A stretch of DNA of 64,000 nt from Piper betle (Eukaryota > Streptophyta > Magnoliopsida > Piperales > Piperaceae): assembly GCA_033002965.1 (NCBI GenBank), contig JAURVB010009541.1:1-64000 (forward strand). Reading direction: 5' to 3'. The translations under genes were made by a program, and so were the position numbers. Positions within the stretch are counted from its first letter, which is position 1; the number at the start of each line of letters is the position of its first letter. Under the pieces are notes generated by a model, which saw only the letters and a list, made by a program, of their open reading frames with translations, was not told the origin of the DNA and made no database searches. Below are positions 24,101 through 33,660 of the stretch, one piece after another.

Positions 24101-25738
24101 CCTATCCCGAGGGATCCTGACAACTCCCATTTTGAGTTCCTCACACCCAGAGAAATGTGGAGGTTTATGAGTACTATTTAGTACAGTGTATGTCTTGACT
24201 TGTGATTCAAAGGGTACTAAAAGTGATTGTCAGAGAGTACTCGGTCTTTGTGCTCAAGGCCAAGAGAATTATAGAGGTAAGGAGATGGCTTAAGATATAC
24301 TAGTAGTCCCAAAGGATGAGAAAATAAAATGAGAAAATGTCGAGAGAGGCATCAGCAATAGCAGAACACTTCGATTCAGTTCACGTGCGTAAACTAGATT
24401 TGGGGTGTTACAGTATATATTATTATTATTTTTTGATTAGAGTATTGATTATTTTCATGTATTTATTATTTATCTATTTATTCATAAGTGTATGTATTTA
24501 TTTATTATTAGTTATTTTTTTATTATGTCTCGATTTGTGTGTTGTATGTTTAGTGGTAGGTTTATTTAGTAGCCTTTTTTATTAGGATGTATTAATGATG
24601 TGACCATACACCACAAACGTGCATCATAGACAGATATCAGTATTTTACTTAGCAATGGGCTTCGATATAGGATTTAGAGTTTGAGCTTGCCATAGAGGAG
24701 ACGTCACGCTTGGAGGTTGGACTAAAGGTCTGTTAGGACTCTTCTCACTTGTTATCACTATACTTTATTGATGATTAGATTTCCAGATCAGAAGACGTGT
24801 TAAGTTGTTGTTTTACCAGACCCCACTTAACACATGGCCATTTATATATATTTTACTTTCATGATTAATAACCTTTGATCCCCTTACGTCCTTCGGGCCT
24901 GTTATATAAATCCCTTCCTAGGCTTGTATATGATTTTCTCAAGTTTCCAATGAGATGTGAGACTGGGAAAAACTGACAACTGCATCTTGAGATAGGGCAC
25001 ATGTTTGTCAAAGCGGGCTATGGATTTAGTGAGCGTTTGTTCTATTCTCGAGCGATCCTGATAACTCCACCTTTGAGTTCCTCAAACCTGAAAAGTGTGG
25101 AGGTTTAAGGGTTACTATAATGTAGTACATATTTAGACTTATAATTTTAAAGGGTACTAAAGGCACATGCCTGAGAGTACTCGGCCTCTGTACTCAAGGT
25201 CAAGAATGATATAGAGGATGTAGAGGTCTGAAAGAAACAAAAGTGATGTTCCCGCGTAAGGGATAGTTTTTAAAGTGGATGAAGCATGAAATGAGATAGA
25301 AAGGGGATGCTGTCGTGCAAGGTCGACTGCTCCTAATAAACGCCCTTATTAGAGATTCTGTAAAGGAGTATATAAATATTTTTCACTTAGCAGGAGGGTT
25401 AGCTCTCCTGTGCTAGTTTGACTATTAGTTCTTTCTGGATTAGTAACACTTGTTACTGACGTTTTTCATATTATATATGTAGGTTTCGTGATTCTGAATA
25501 GCTTTGGTGGGAGGACAAATAGAGGCTACACACAATTGAGTTCAGCACAGTTATTTTCTTTACTTGGATTTGATGTATTATTAATACGTATTTAACGATG
25601 TATTTCATTCTCTTGACGCTAAGTAGGTTACTTCGATCTATATTATTGACCGAATAGACTAGCTACTTTAGACATGACTTGACTTGATCACGACATTTCC
25701 GATCCGGTTCTTAGGTGAACCTAAATCGGGGTGTCACA
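21164..25738 (+). mobile_element. Ty3/gypsy LTR sequence (downstream copy), with an internal duplicated end
   Basis: The LTR begins TGTAAAACCC at 21,164 right after a polypurine tract. Its first kilobase aligns by eye with 62,656-64,000. It has GC-rich parts (21,820-22,400), low-complexity TTTA repeats (22,530-22,850), and a core at 23,160-23,280 shared with 5,670-5,840. Two LTR-like ends are present: '..tttggggtgttaca' at 24,412 and '..tcggggtgtcaca' at 25,738. The stretch before each (23,690-24,250 and 24,700-25,230) is homologous, including 'gagagtactcgg.ct.tg.actcaagg'. This is either two nested LTRs or one LTR with a large internal duplication. Apparent reading frames inside are not genes. 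Confidence 0.65.
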
Positions 25739-26975
25739 CAGCAAGTTCCTACTCCATACCTATACATCAAATCTAAAAGCTAACACCCACTATTTGAATG
25801 ATGCATTCACGTATCTTAAATAACATTCTCGTATCAATGCATTCACAATCCAAGTCATCAACAAGTCAAACAATCCTATTGAAAACTCCCTAACTAGGAC
25901 ATTTGGCAATATTGTAGCCGAAACTAATAAGTCCTATTCAATATAATTAAAATCATGCAAATTCATTTTACTCACAATCAAAACATTTCATCATGTCAAT
26001 CAATTAAGTCCTGGCATGCTATGCTAACAATTATTAATTTTAAATAATTAGTTGGAGGTAATTATACCTTGTGTCATTGGTGACAGCGATGACAATCGAT
26101 AGCAATTGGCACCGATTAAGGTTTGGTCGCATGTCTCGAGAATTGAATTCAGCACCCGGTGACATTCGAAGTTTGATCGGGTTTGGCGAGAGGAATTTGG
26201 TGAAAAATTCTACGATTTCTGGCTACGGCTAGCGAGACTTTTGTTGTGATAATCGCCGACGGTGGTAGTGGGTCAGGCAGTGACGCCCGGGCTTACCAAA
26301 TTGGGCCTTGGGCCTGTCTCGGCAACAACGCACGGTGGGGGAAAAGGTTGTCTATGTCAACGGGATGGTGATGGTGAAGGAATCAATGTCGGGACCGCAA
26401 CGCGAAGGAGCGGCACAAAGGTGGGGGACGACTCGGGGACAATCTGGTGGCGGTGCGGCAGCCAGAGGTGGCATCGGCGTCGATGAGAGAAGGAAATGTT
26501 GGCGAGGGGGTTTTGAATAGGTCAGTGGCAATTTTATAAATAAAAGTTGATTCAACTCCGACTCATGTCAAAAAAAATAACAAAATCCTAATAAATTCCA
26601 AAAACATCTAAAAAATATTTTATAAATACCATAAAATATAATACACTCAATAGCATTGAAATAACATGTTCTATAACTAATAACCCACCCAAACTATTAT
26701 TTAACATGTCCTAATGTGATATTTGACCTAAAAAAAATGATTAAATACATAAAAAAATAACTAGCATATTGTTGTATACTTTGATAACTCATTTCTTATC
26801 ATTTTTTTGACATTATCATCGTATACACGGGTACATTTGACTTTCATTGCTCATAATATATGACCGGCCCGGCCTCTGCTTAGCACAAGTGTCATAAAAT
26901 TGATTTGACTCGAACCGACGGTTGAAGTAGTTGGTTCACTAATATAAACCCTAACTCGAGTCACGAGTTTTACGA
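25739..26975 (-). repeat. Repeat DNA between the LTR and the LINE, including an inverted copy of the 5.5 kb repeat
   Basis: At 26,520-26,720 the minus strand carries the same core as 5,670-5,840 ('gggttattagttatagaacatg', 'gagtcggagttgaatcaac'), followed on that strand by a GC-rich part (26,250-26,520), as in the plus-strand copy. The stretch 25,740-26,080 is AT-rich and unclassified. No gene is supported. Confidence 0.5.
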
Positions 26976-27560
26976 ATGCAATATCAATTAGAATTAATGC
27001 CTAGTAATGGTAGATCAGGAGTTCTTCTCCGCAGATGGAGGCACTCACTCCTTTTCTCAGTTATAGGGAAATATAAGCATTTTATTTGGGGCAAGCTTAC
27101 TAATTCATTCATATGTACGTCCTACTATGTTTGTGGTGCCTATAGAAGTCCCAAAAGGAACATAAGGTCTCCTTTACTCAAAATCTTGCCTCCTTGATTT
27201 CAGAAGATGATCCTTGGCTTGTCCTAGGTGACTTAAATCTTGTTCTAGATGCACATGAAAAAGAAGGGGAGTTTGGCATCCTTCAAAAAATATAAAAAGG
27301 ACCTTGGGTTAACACTAACTTGATTGATCTTGGCTTCGTGGGCGAGTGTTACGCATGGTCCAAAAAGCAACATGGGAAAGCTCGTATCCTCCCTGGACTC
27401 GATAGAGCTGTGGCAAACCCTACTTGGACTACTTTGCATCCTCATGCTAATGTTTTCCATCTTCTGCCCTCTCTGTCTCATCATATTCCAATTCTCGTAA
27501 ATACTACTCCCCAAATAAGTAGAAACCCTCGTCGTCCTCCTCCTGGTCTGGGAAACTATT
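26976..27560 (+). pseudogene. LINE endonuclease domain, broken
   Basis: Parts of an exonuclease-endonuclease-phosphatase domain are visible in shifted frames. They include a strand ending CGAYRSPKRN, then WLVLGDLNLVLDAHEK (the GDFN-type motif), then LGFVGECYAWSKK, LDRAVANPTW and SHHIPILV. The last motif is usually SDH in active enzymes, so a catalytic aspartate appears lost. The family nicks target DNA for target-primed reverse transcription. Stops and frameshifts show it is dead. Confidence 0.75.
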
Positions 27561-27576
27561 TAATCTGCAAAGAGCT

Positions 27577-28145
27577 TTGGTGACTTTGAATAAGGACAAA
27601 TATGAAAGTCTTGCCAAGAAACTTATCGATTTACAGAATACAATTAAGAATAGTTTTTTGCCGCATGAACAGTTAAATATTTCTTCCCCATCTCATTTGT
27701 CCACTCCCCGGCTGCTTCTTCGTACCTTATTTTACAAACAGAAGTTGCCTTGCAAACAGCAAGCTCATGACAATCACATATTGTTGGGCGATAGAAACAC
27801 AAATTTTTTTCATAACAAAGTTCAAAGATCTAGATGGAAGAATCGAATCCACTGTCTAAAGGATAATAAAGGAAGCTTTGTATCTGATGAGTCTCAGATG
27901 GCTAGCATTTTTATAGACTCGTCAAACGAGAATAATGCGGCAAGATTAGCAGCAAATTTTACTTCTTGGCAACATCTATTTCCACCGGTTATTTCTGAGG
28001 AAGACAATATTTTATTAACTAGTAACTACCCCCCAACCGAGGGTGAAATTAAAAGCATTGTCAACTTATTGAACCCTTGGAAAGCTCTGGGACAATTCTA
28101 TAAATTATGTTGGGACAATTTTAATGGACAATTCTATAAATCATG
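27577..28145 (+). pseudogene. LINE linker and start of reverse transcriptase, broken
   Basis: An open stretch of about 190 codons includes LGDRNTNFFHNKVQRSRWKN, a motif common between endonuclease and polymerase in plant LINEs. The KAPGPDG-type start of the polymerase is reduced to PWKALGQFYKLCWD. A 36-bp tandem duplication (28,092 and 28,128) repeats 'acaattctataaat.atgttg', duplicating QFYKxCWD. The frame then runs into an inserted TRIM-like element. Confidence 0.75.
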
Positions 28146-28157
28146 TTGGGATATCAT

Positions 28158-28558
28158 TTATGTTGGGCCCCCAAAGTAGACTTAAAACAAGCTTCATAGG
28201 CATCTATTAATCCTTGAGGCCTTTCTTACTCTAAAAACTAATTCGATGAATAGGTTTTCCCAAAGTTATTAGTCACATCTAAATATAATGTTGGATAAAC
28301 TCAACAATTCTCTCTCTCACACATTCCACCCACTATAAGATGTTAAGTTCACGTGTTATAATAAAGTTTCAAGATTTATGCTAATCCTTCCTGATCCAAT
28401 ATTACTTGGCTTACTTGGCTCTAATATTACTCTTGGGTCGTATGGCCCCCAAAAAGACTTAAAATAGGTTTTACATGTTAACTCAATGAATAAGGCTTTC
28501 CCGTTAATATATATATAAATCACCGGTCACCTCTAAATATGATGGTGCAAGGTCTCTT
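28158..28558 (-). mobile_element. Probable small TRIM-like element inside the LINE
   Basis: Two diverged direct repeats (about 28,158-28,304 and 28,431-28,558) each contain 'gggcccccaaa.agacttaaaa', 'tgaataggttttccc' and 'tcacatctaaatataatg'-like words. On the minus strand a degenerate primer site TAATATTAGAGCC (28,417-28,429) follows the first repeat. The design and some words resemble the larger TRIM at 31,059-32,605. No clear target duplication was found, and about 40 bases of LINE sequence seem to be missing at the site. Confidence 0.6.
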
Positions 28559-28560
28559 CA

Positions 28561-28830
28561 ATGGAAGGCATTCTCCAAACAAAAAAGCTTATCATTCCTA
28601 TCCCAAAGCATACTTCTGCTCAGAATATTTCTGATTTTAGGCCAATCAGCTCGTGTAATGAAATCTACAAAATATCTTCAAAACTCTTGGCCAACAAACT
28701 CAAAACTGTTTTACACAACTGTATTAGTGATGAGCTGGCATCCAAAATAAGCAGACAGTTGATAATGTTATCTTTGCAAATGAATGTTTAAAAAGAATCA
28801 ATTGTCAAAGGAGGCAAAACAAAGATGGAT
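28561..28830 (+). pseudogene. LINE reverse transcriptase, fingers region fragment
   Basis: The translation shows KLIIPIPKHTSAQNISDFRP, then ISSCNEIYKISSKLLANKLK, the conserved LINE motif usually read as IPK..p....dfRPISl.n..YKi.sK.lanRlk. After a frameshift, DNVIFANECLKR and KDGYGV continue the domain. An insertion then interrupts it. Confidence 0.8.
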
Positions 28831-28835
28831 ATGGT

Positions 28836-29995
28836 GTCAATTGTTAAGTGTTTAAAATATACAATATTTACCCAAGTTTTTTAATATGATTTTGTACTTC
28901 TCGGGTATAAACATTATTAATTAAGTAATATTTTACTTTATTATTATAGTTAATTAATATTTTATTATATATGCTTAACTTTGATGTTTTAATGCAGAAA
29001 AAGATGAATAAATTAAGCTTTGGATTTGATTGGTCATGACACTTGGCGCCACCCAATGGCTACAATGTATGGTGTTCAATGGAGTCGAACAGTTGGAAAC
29101 TTAAAGGGACATTATAATTAATTGGATTACGTCGATTTGTGAACACCCTCTTCGAATTCTTTTATCTCCACTTCTATATAAAGGGGTGGTCATTTGTTGT
29201 TGATGATATCTCATCTCTTGGCTTCAGATTATAGTAGAAGTAGTAGTTTTAGTTTTTGTAATTTCTTTCTCTTTCGTAATAAAAGTTAGTTTCTTCTTTA
29301 TATTGTTTTTCTTTATATTATTTTCTATTTTTATTATGGAGTAGTTTTACATTTCGTTCTAGAGAAGAATGGAACTTAACATGATTTAATTAAATTCATT
29401 TCAAACTCTTACTCTTTTATTCAATCGGATCGTTTGAATTATCATGTTCTAAATGCTAAGAATAGATTGATCACCTATTTCTTAGATCATGAGGTTTAAT
29501 CAGATTTCGGGAGAAATTAATTAGATTAGTCATTGATAATTCATCATACGACGAGTCTTTTGACTTGTTTGTCGTTGTGGTCGGAAGATACACAACACCG
29601 TATGCGGTTGTAAGGCAATTCTTAATGCGTTATTTTGTTGATTAATCAATTATCACCGGGAGGTAGAAATTGAGGCAAAATAATAGAAGCATGAAGGAGC
29701 GGGAGCCACCATGTCATATAATTATCCTAGATCGACAATCCGAGGGATTAAAAGATAAGAGTAAGATATGATGAAGATTAAAATCATGTTAAGGGAAATT
29801 CGACTCTAGAACGAGTTTTATAATTTTGACTTCTCTTTTAATTTAAAGTTAGTATTTAGATTCTGTTAAGTTAATTATTTTTGTTTTGTTCTTAATTTTA
29901 TTTTCTTTAATTAATTTAAGGAAATTTATCTCCCTGTGGGACGATACTCGATTTATCATTATATTACTTGTTACGACCACGTACACTTGCATGCT
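28836..29995 (+). mobile_element. LTR-like insertion in the LINE (possible solo LTR)
   Basis: About 1.15 kb separates two halves of the reverse transcriptase. It has a promoter-like 'cttctatataaagggg' (29,170), AT-rich blocks, and near its end 'ctccctgtgggacgatactcg', a phrase typical of the 3' part of some plant gypsy LTRs. The exact ends and target duplication could not be fixed. About 60 codons of the LINE are also missing at the site. Confidence 0.45.
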
Positions 29996-30029
29996 ATTAA
30001 AATTAGTCATCAATTGATTTACAGTTTTA

Positions 30030-30470
30030 AATCGACTACCTCTTTTTCTATACTCATAAATGGAGTCCCTTATGGACACATGAAACCATCGCCAGGTTTC
30101 CGTCAAGGTGATCCTCTCTCTCCTTATCTTTTTATTCTTACCTCTGAAATTCTGTCTAGGTTGTTAAAGTCTGCCGAGAGTAGCAAAGAATGCCCCCACC
30201 ATCTCTCATTTGATGTTCGCGGATGATCTTTTAATATTTTCAAAAGCTTGGCTTCATTACTTGGACAATCTTCTTGACATCCTTAAGCTTAATGAAACTT
30301 TCTCTGGGCAACTGATTGACTTGAGCAAATCCAACTGGTATCTTCCTCCGCATATCAATCGATCCACCAAAGCATCTATCTTGCAATTACTGAATATGCA
30401 GCCTATGACTAAAGGCGCTAGATATCTTGGAATGCCACTTCTTTGGGGTAGAAGTAAAGGTGATTGATTT
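30030..30470 (+). pseudogene. LINE reverse transcriptase palm region, frameshifted
   Basis: The stretch TTSFSILINGVPYG is followed by the motif RQGDPLSPYLFIL and, after a frame change, the catalytic motif FADDLLIF. Later come LSKSNWYLPP and KGARYLGMPL. These are the diagnostic blocks of non-LTR reverse transcriptases. The catalytic aspartates are present, but the frame is broken between QGDPLSPYLF and FADD. Confidence 0.9.
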
Positions 30471-31053
30471 TCTTCGCTTACTAAGACAATTTCTGCTCGA
30501 ATCAAATCACAGAATCCAACTTCTATCTCACAAGCAGGACGATCATGTCTAATACAATGGCAAACTACATCATTGGGGGTTTTGGCTACCAAAAAAGATT
30601 CATAAAAAAATAAAGAATCAACAGAGAAAATTTTGGTGTGGAAAGATTCGAATAATTTATTTTATGGGATCTCTTGGATAGAATTTGTAAGCATAAAAAC
30701 CAAGGACTTGGAATACGTAAGAGTGATACAATGAATCTTTCCCTTCTCACTAAGTTAGCCAGAAGAGTATTATCAAATCCAAATTGCTTGGTTGCAAGAA
30801 ATATGAAGAAGGTTGCGGTTGCTAGGATACAAAGAAGCTCTCAAGCTCCTCATATGTGTGGTCCAGTATTTGTAAGGGTCTTCAATGCCTTAAGAATAAT
30901 GTGTGTTGGTTCATTGGGGATGGGAAGTCTGTTAGGCTGGGTATTGATCCTTGGCTCCTGGAGCTCCGGATCACATCCCAAGACTTAATCCTAGAAATAT
31001 GTTAAGAGATAAATCACCTGTATCCGGTCTCTGTCTTCCCCAAGGTAGATGGA
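30471..31053 (+). pseudogene. LINE reverse transcriptase C-terminal region, degenerate
   Basis: Pieces such as MANYIIGGFWLPKKIHKKIN, ENFWCGK, LGIRKSDTMNLSLLTKLARR and GSLLGWVLILGSW match in order the region between polymerase and zinc-binding domain of plant LINEs. They lie in several frames. The next element inserted immediately after. Confidence 0.65.
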
Positions 31054-31058
31054 CTAAA

Positions 31059-32605
31059 TGTTAAGCCCTTGGGGCCTCACCTAAGCTTTGATATCATTTG
31101 TTAGGCCCTTTGGGCCCCTACCCAAGCTCCAAAACTACTGTTGGACCCTTCGGGCCCCCAAAATAAACTTTAAACTATCAAAAGAAACTCGCAATAGGTG
31201 TTACGGGCCTCTCTTAATCCAAAAACTAGCTCAAAAATTAAGGCTTTCACATTAGCCTATATACAAGTCATCAACAACCTTTACGACCGATGTGAGACAA
31301 ACCCAACAAACTCTCATTTACACATCGGGTGTGGCCCAAAAGCCCGAAACTATCATCTGACACACTCCCCTTAAATCAGGCGACACCACGCCCGAAACCA
31401 TCACCTGACACACTCCCCTTAAATCAGACAACACCCACCTGGTAAACTCCTCTTCAAATCCTACACTCTCACACTCCCCTTAAATCAGACAACACCCACC
31501 CGGTAAACTCCTCTTCAAATCCTAACTCCCCTTAAATCAGACAACACCCAGCTGATAAACTCCTCTTCAAATCCTACACTCCCACACTCCCCTTAAATCA
31601 GACAACACCCACCGGGTAAACTCCTCTTCAAATCCTACACTCCCCTTAAATCAGGCGACACCACGCCCAAAACCATCACCTGAGACACTCCCCTTAAATC
31701 AGACAACACCCACCGGGTAAACTCCTCTTCAAATCCTACACTCCCCTTAAATCAGGCGACACCACGCCCACAACGATGTAGTCAGACAACACCCACCCGG
31801 TAAACTCCTCTTCAAATCCTACACTCCCCAACACTCCCCTTAAATCAGACAACACCCACCTGGTAAACTCCTCTTCAAATCCTACACTCCCCAGACAACG
31901 ATGTAGTCAGACAACACCCACCCGGTAAACTCCTCTTCAAATCCTACACTCCCCTTAAATCAGGCGACACCACGCCCGAAACCATCACCTGATGTTAAAT
32001 CAGATAACACCCACCTGGTAAACTCCTCTTCAAATCCTGTCAGACAACACCCACCCGGTAAACTCCTCTTCAAATCCTACACTCCCCTTAAATCAGGCGA
32101 CACCACGCCCAAAACCATCACCTGATGTTAAATCAGATAACACCCACCTGGTAAACTCCTCTTCAAATCCTACACTCCCCTTAAATCAGAGCAAGCAAAC
32201 CCACCGAAATCCCTCAAATCTCACTCCCCATCAGGGACACACGCCCAAACCATCACCTGATGTTAAATCAGACAACACCCACCTGGTAAACTCCTCTTCA
32301 AATCCTACACTCCCCAGACAACGATGTAGACAAGCCCGACTCGAACTTGGCTCGGTGTAGACAAACCTGACTCAAACTTGGCTCGGATACCACTTGTTAG
32401 GCTCTCACCTAAGTTCTAATACCACTTGTTAGGCCCTTTCGGCCCCCACCCAAGTTCCGAAACTACTGTTGGACCCTTCGGGCCCCCAAAAGGGAGTCCA
32501 CGGGTCTCTCTTAATTCAAAAACTAGCTCAAGAGTTAAGACTTTCTCATTAGCCTATATACAAGTCACCAACAACCTCTACGACCGATGTGGGACAAACC
32601 CAACA
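31059..32605 (-). mobile_element. TRIM element with minisatellite interior
   Basis: Terminal direct repeats lie at 31059-31308 (250 bp) and 32395-32605 (211 bp). They differ by an indel of about 40 bp. On the minus strand each starts TGTTGGGTTTGTC and ends TAACA. Two bases after the upstream LTR comes the primer site TGGTATCCGAGCC (32380-32392), one base from the classic methionine-tRNA site. The target duplication CTAAA is perfect (31054-31058 and 32606-32610). The interior is almost wholly a tandem array and encodes nothing. It sits between two parts of the LINE, so it inserted later. Confidence 0.92.
31360..32330. repeat. Minisatellite of about twelve units inside the TRIM
   Basis: The phrase 'ggtaaactcctcttcaaatcc' recurs twelve times. 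It alternates with 'ccttaaatcagacaacacccacc' and a second module 'aggcgacaccacgcccgaaac'. Units are roughly 60 bp, in mixed order. Such arrays grow by slippage or unequal exchange. Confidence 0.9.
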
Positions 32606-33064
32606 CTAAACAGCTTATTCATAATATGTTCCACCCACAACATGCTTCTCAAATTCTGAAAATTTTGCCTCCATCTCCAAATAGAAAAGACAAACTATTA
32701 TGGATTCAATCTAAAAATCGTTTTCTCACAGTAAAGGGTGGGTACAATTTCCTTGATTCTCTGTGTCAAGTGGATCCCATTTGGATAGCTTGGTGGAAAC
32801 TAAAACTACCACCTCGACTTCTTCTTTTTGGTTGGAAAATAGGTAATAATGTCCTTCCTACCTCCTCCCTCCTTATGCAAAGAAATGTTATTTATCATGC
32901 AAACTGTTCTCTTTGTGGAGCTGATGAGGAAACTTGTATTCATCTTTTTATGAGATGCCCTGTTGCTCGAGCTATTCTCTTTGAACTTTGGAATATTAAT
33001 GTTGATACTCTCCTATTTACCACGGGTAAGGAGTTTATTACCCATTGCATACCACATCAATCCT
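32606..33064 (+). pseudogene. LINE reverse transcriptase zinc-binding domain
   Basis: An open stretch contains LLWIQSKNRFLTVKGGYNFL, WWKLKLPPRLLLFGWKIGNN and the zinc pattern CSLCGADEETCIHLFMRCP (C-x2-C...H-x4-C). This is the domain that follows the polymerase in plant LINEs. The frame stops after HCIPHQS. Confidence 0.9.
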
Positions 33065-33239
33065 AGGAAGATGGCATGCTACTCATCCTCAAAATCTTAC
33101 TCATGGTGAGCTCCTCTTTCAACAGTTGGTGAGACGAAATTCTTCTTCACTCGACTCTTAACAAATAAAATATCACAATTGCAATCTTCTCTGGTCAGAT
33201 TATATTGTTCGCTTCGATGATAGCTTCAATCACGAAACA

Positions 33240-33610
33240 AGCATGGCTGGTTGGGGGTTGTTGTTTTTGATCCTAGTGGTTATGTTCTTCTATTTTCTAA
33301 TCATGACCATATTGCAGGATGCCCAAATTCAGAAGCTGCCGAATTAGAGAGTTTCTACCGTGCTCTTCAAGCCATATCCACAAAGAAATATTCAAATGTC
33401 ATCTTTGTCACTGACTGTTTGAATACAGTTAAATTTACTATGCTGAAAAAAATGTATTTTACGGTCAAACTATCAACTGGCAAACCAATGTCGTATGTTG
33501 GCAATGCAATCCATTTTTTATATTGTTAGGATTCTTAGTTGTAAAAACTATGCAGCTCATATTTTGGCTAATAGAGGGTGGCTTTCTAATGCTTGTAATT
33601 TTGTCACTGC
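33240..33610 (+). pseudogene. LINE RNase H-like domain, broken
   Basis: The frame GVVVFDPSGYVLLFSN, then CPNSEAAELESFYRALQA and NVIFVTDCLNTVKF, matches the plant-LINE RNase H-like fold, with conserved D, E and D positions visible. The end of the domain, CKNYAAHILANRGW, is in another frame. An A-rich tail starts about 30 bases later. Confidence 0.85.
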
Positions 33611-33643
33611 TTAATGAAAGTAAAAGTTTTCTTTAGAAAAAAA

Positions 33644-33660
33644 AAGAATGTGAATGAGAT
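33644..33660. repeat. Right 17-bp target-site duplication of the LINE nest
   Basis: Identical to 19040-19056 and directly after the A-rich tail. See that entry. Confidence 0.8.

Larger units (their letters stand above)
19057..33643 (+). mobile_element. Broken LINE retrotransposon with nested insertions
   Basis: The outer element is a plant L1-type LINE. Its pieces appear in the right order on the plus strand: endonuclease (26,976-27,560), linker and reverse transcriptase start (27,577-28,145), reverse transcriptase (28,561-28,830 and 30,030-31,053), zinc-binding domain (32,606-33,064), RNase H-like domain (33,240-33,610), then an A-rich tail ending at 33,643. The 17-bp duplication at both ends gives the insertion limits. 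The region 19,190-26,970 is mainly LTR-retrotransposon and other repeat DNA, and three further insertions interrupt the coding part. Frameshifts and stops make every part non-functional. The CT-rich stretch at 19,100-19,180 may be the LINE 5' end. Confidence 0.75.

Noticed and set aside
26262..26555. Glycine- and arginine-rich frames of about 70 codons
   Set aside because: Located in the GC-rich tail of a dispersed repeat; no conserved domain.
29040..29055. Word 'tggcgcc' as a possible primer-binding site
   Set aside because: It lies inside the LTR-like insertion, not next to an LTR end, and the match is only seven bases.
31360..32330. Regular repeats resembling a CRISPR array
   Set aside because: Units are mixed modules without unique spacers, in a plant retroelement with LTRs; it is a minisatellite.
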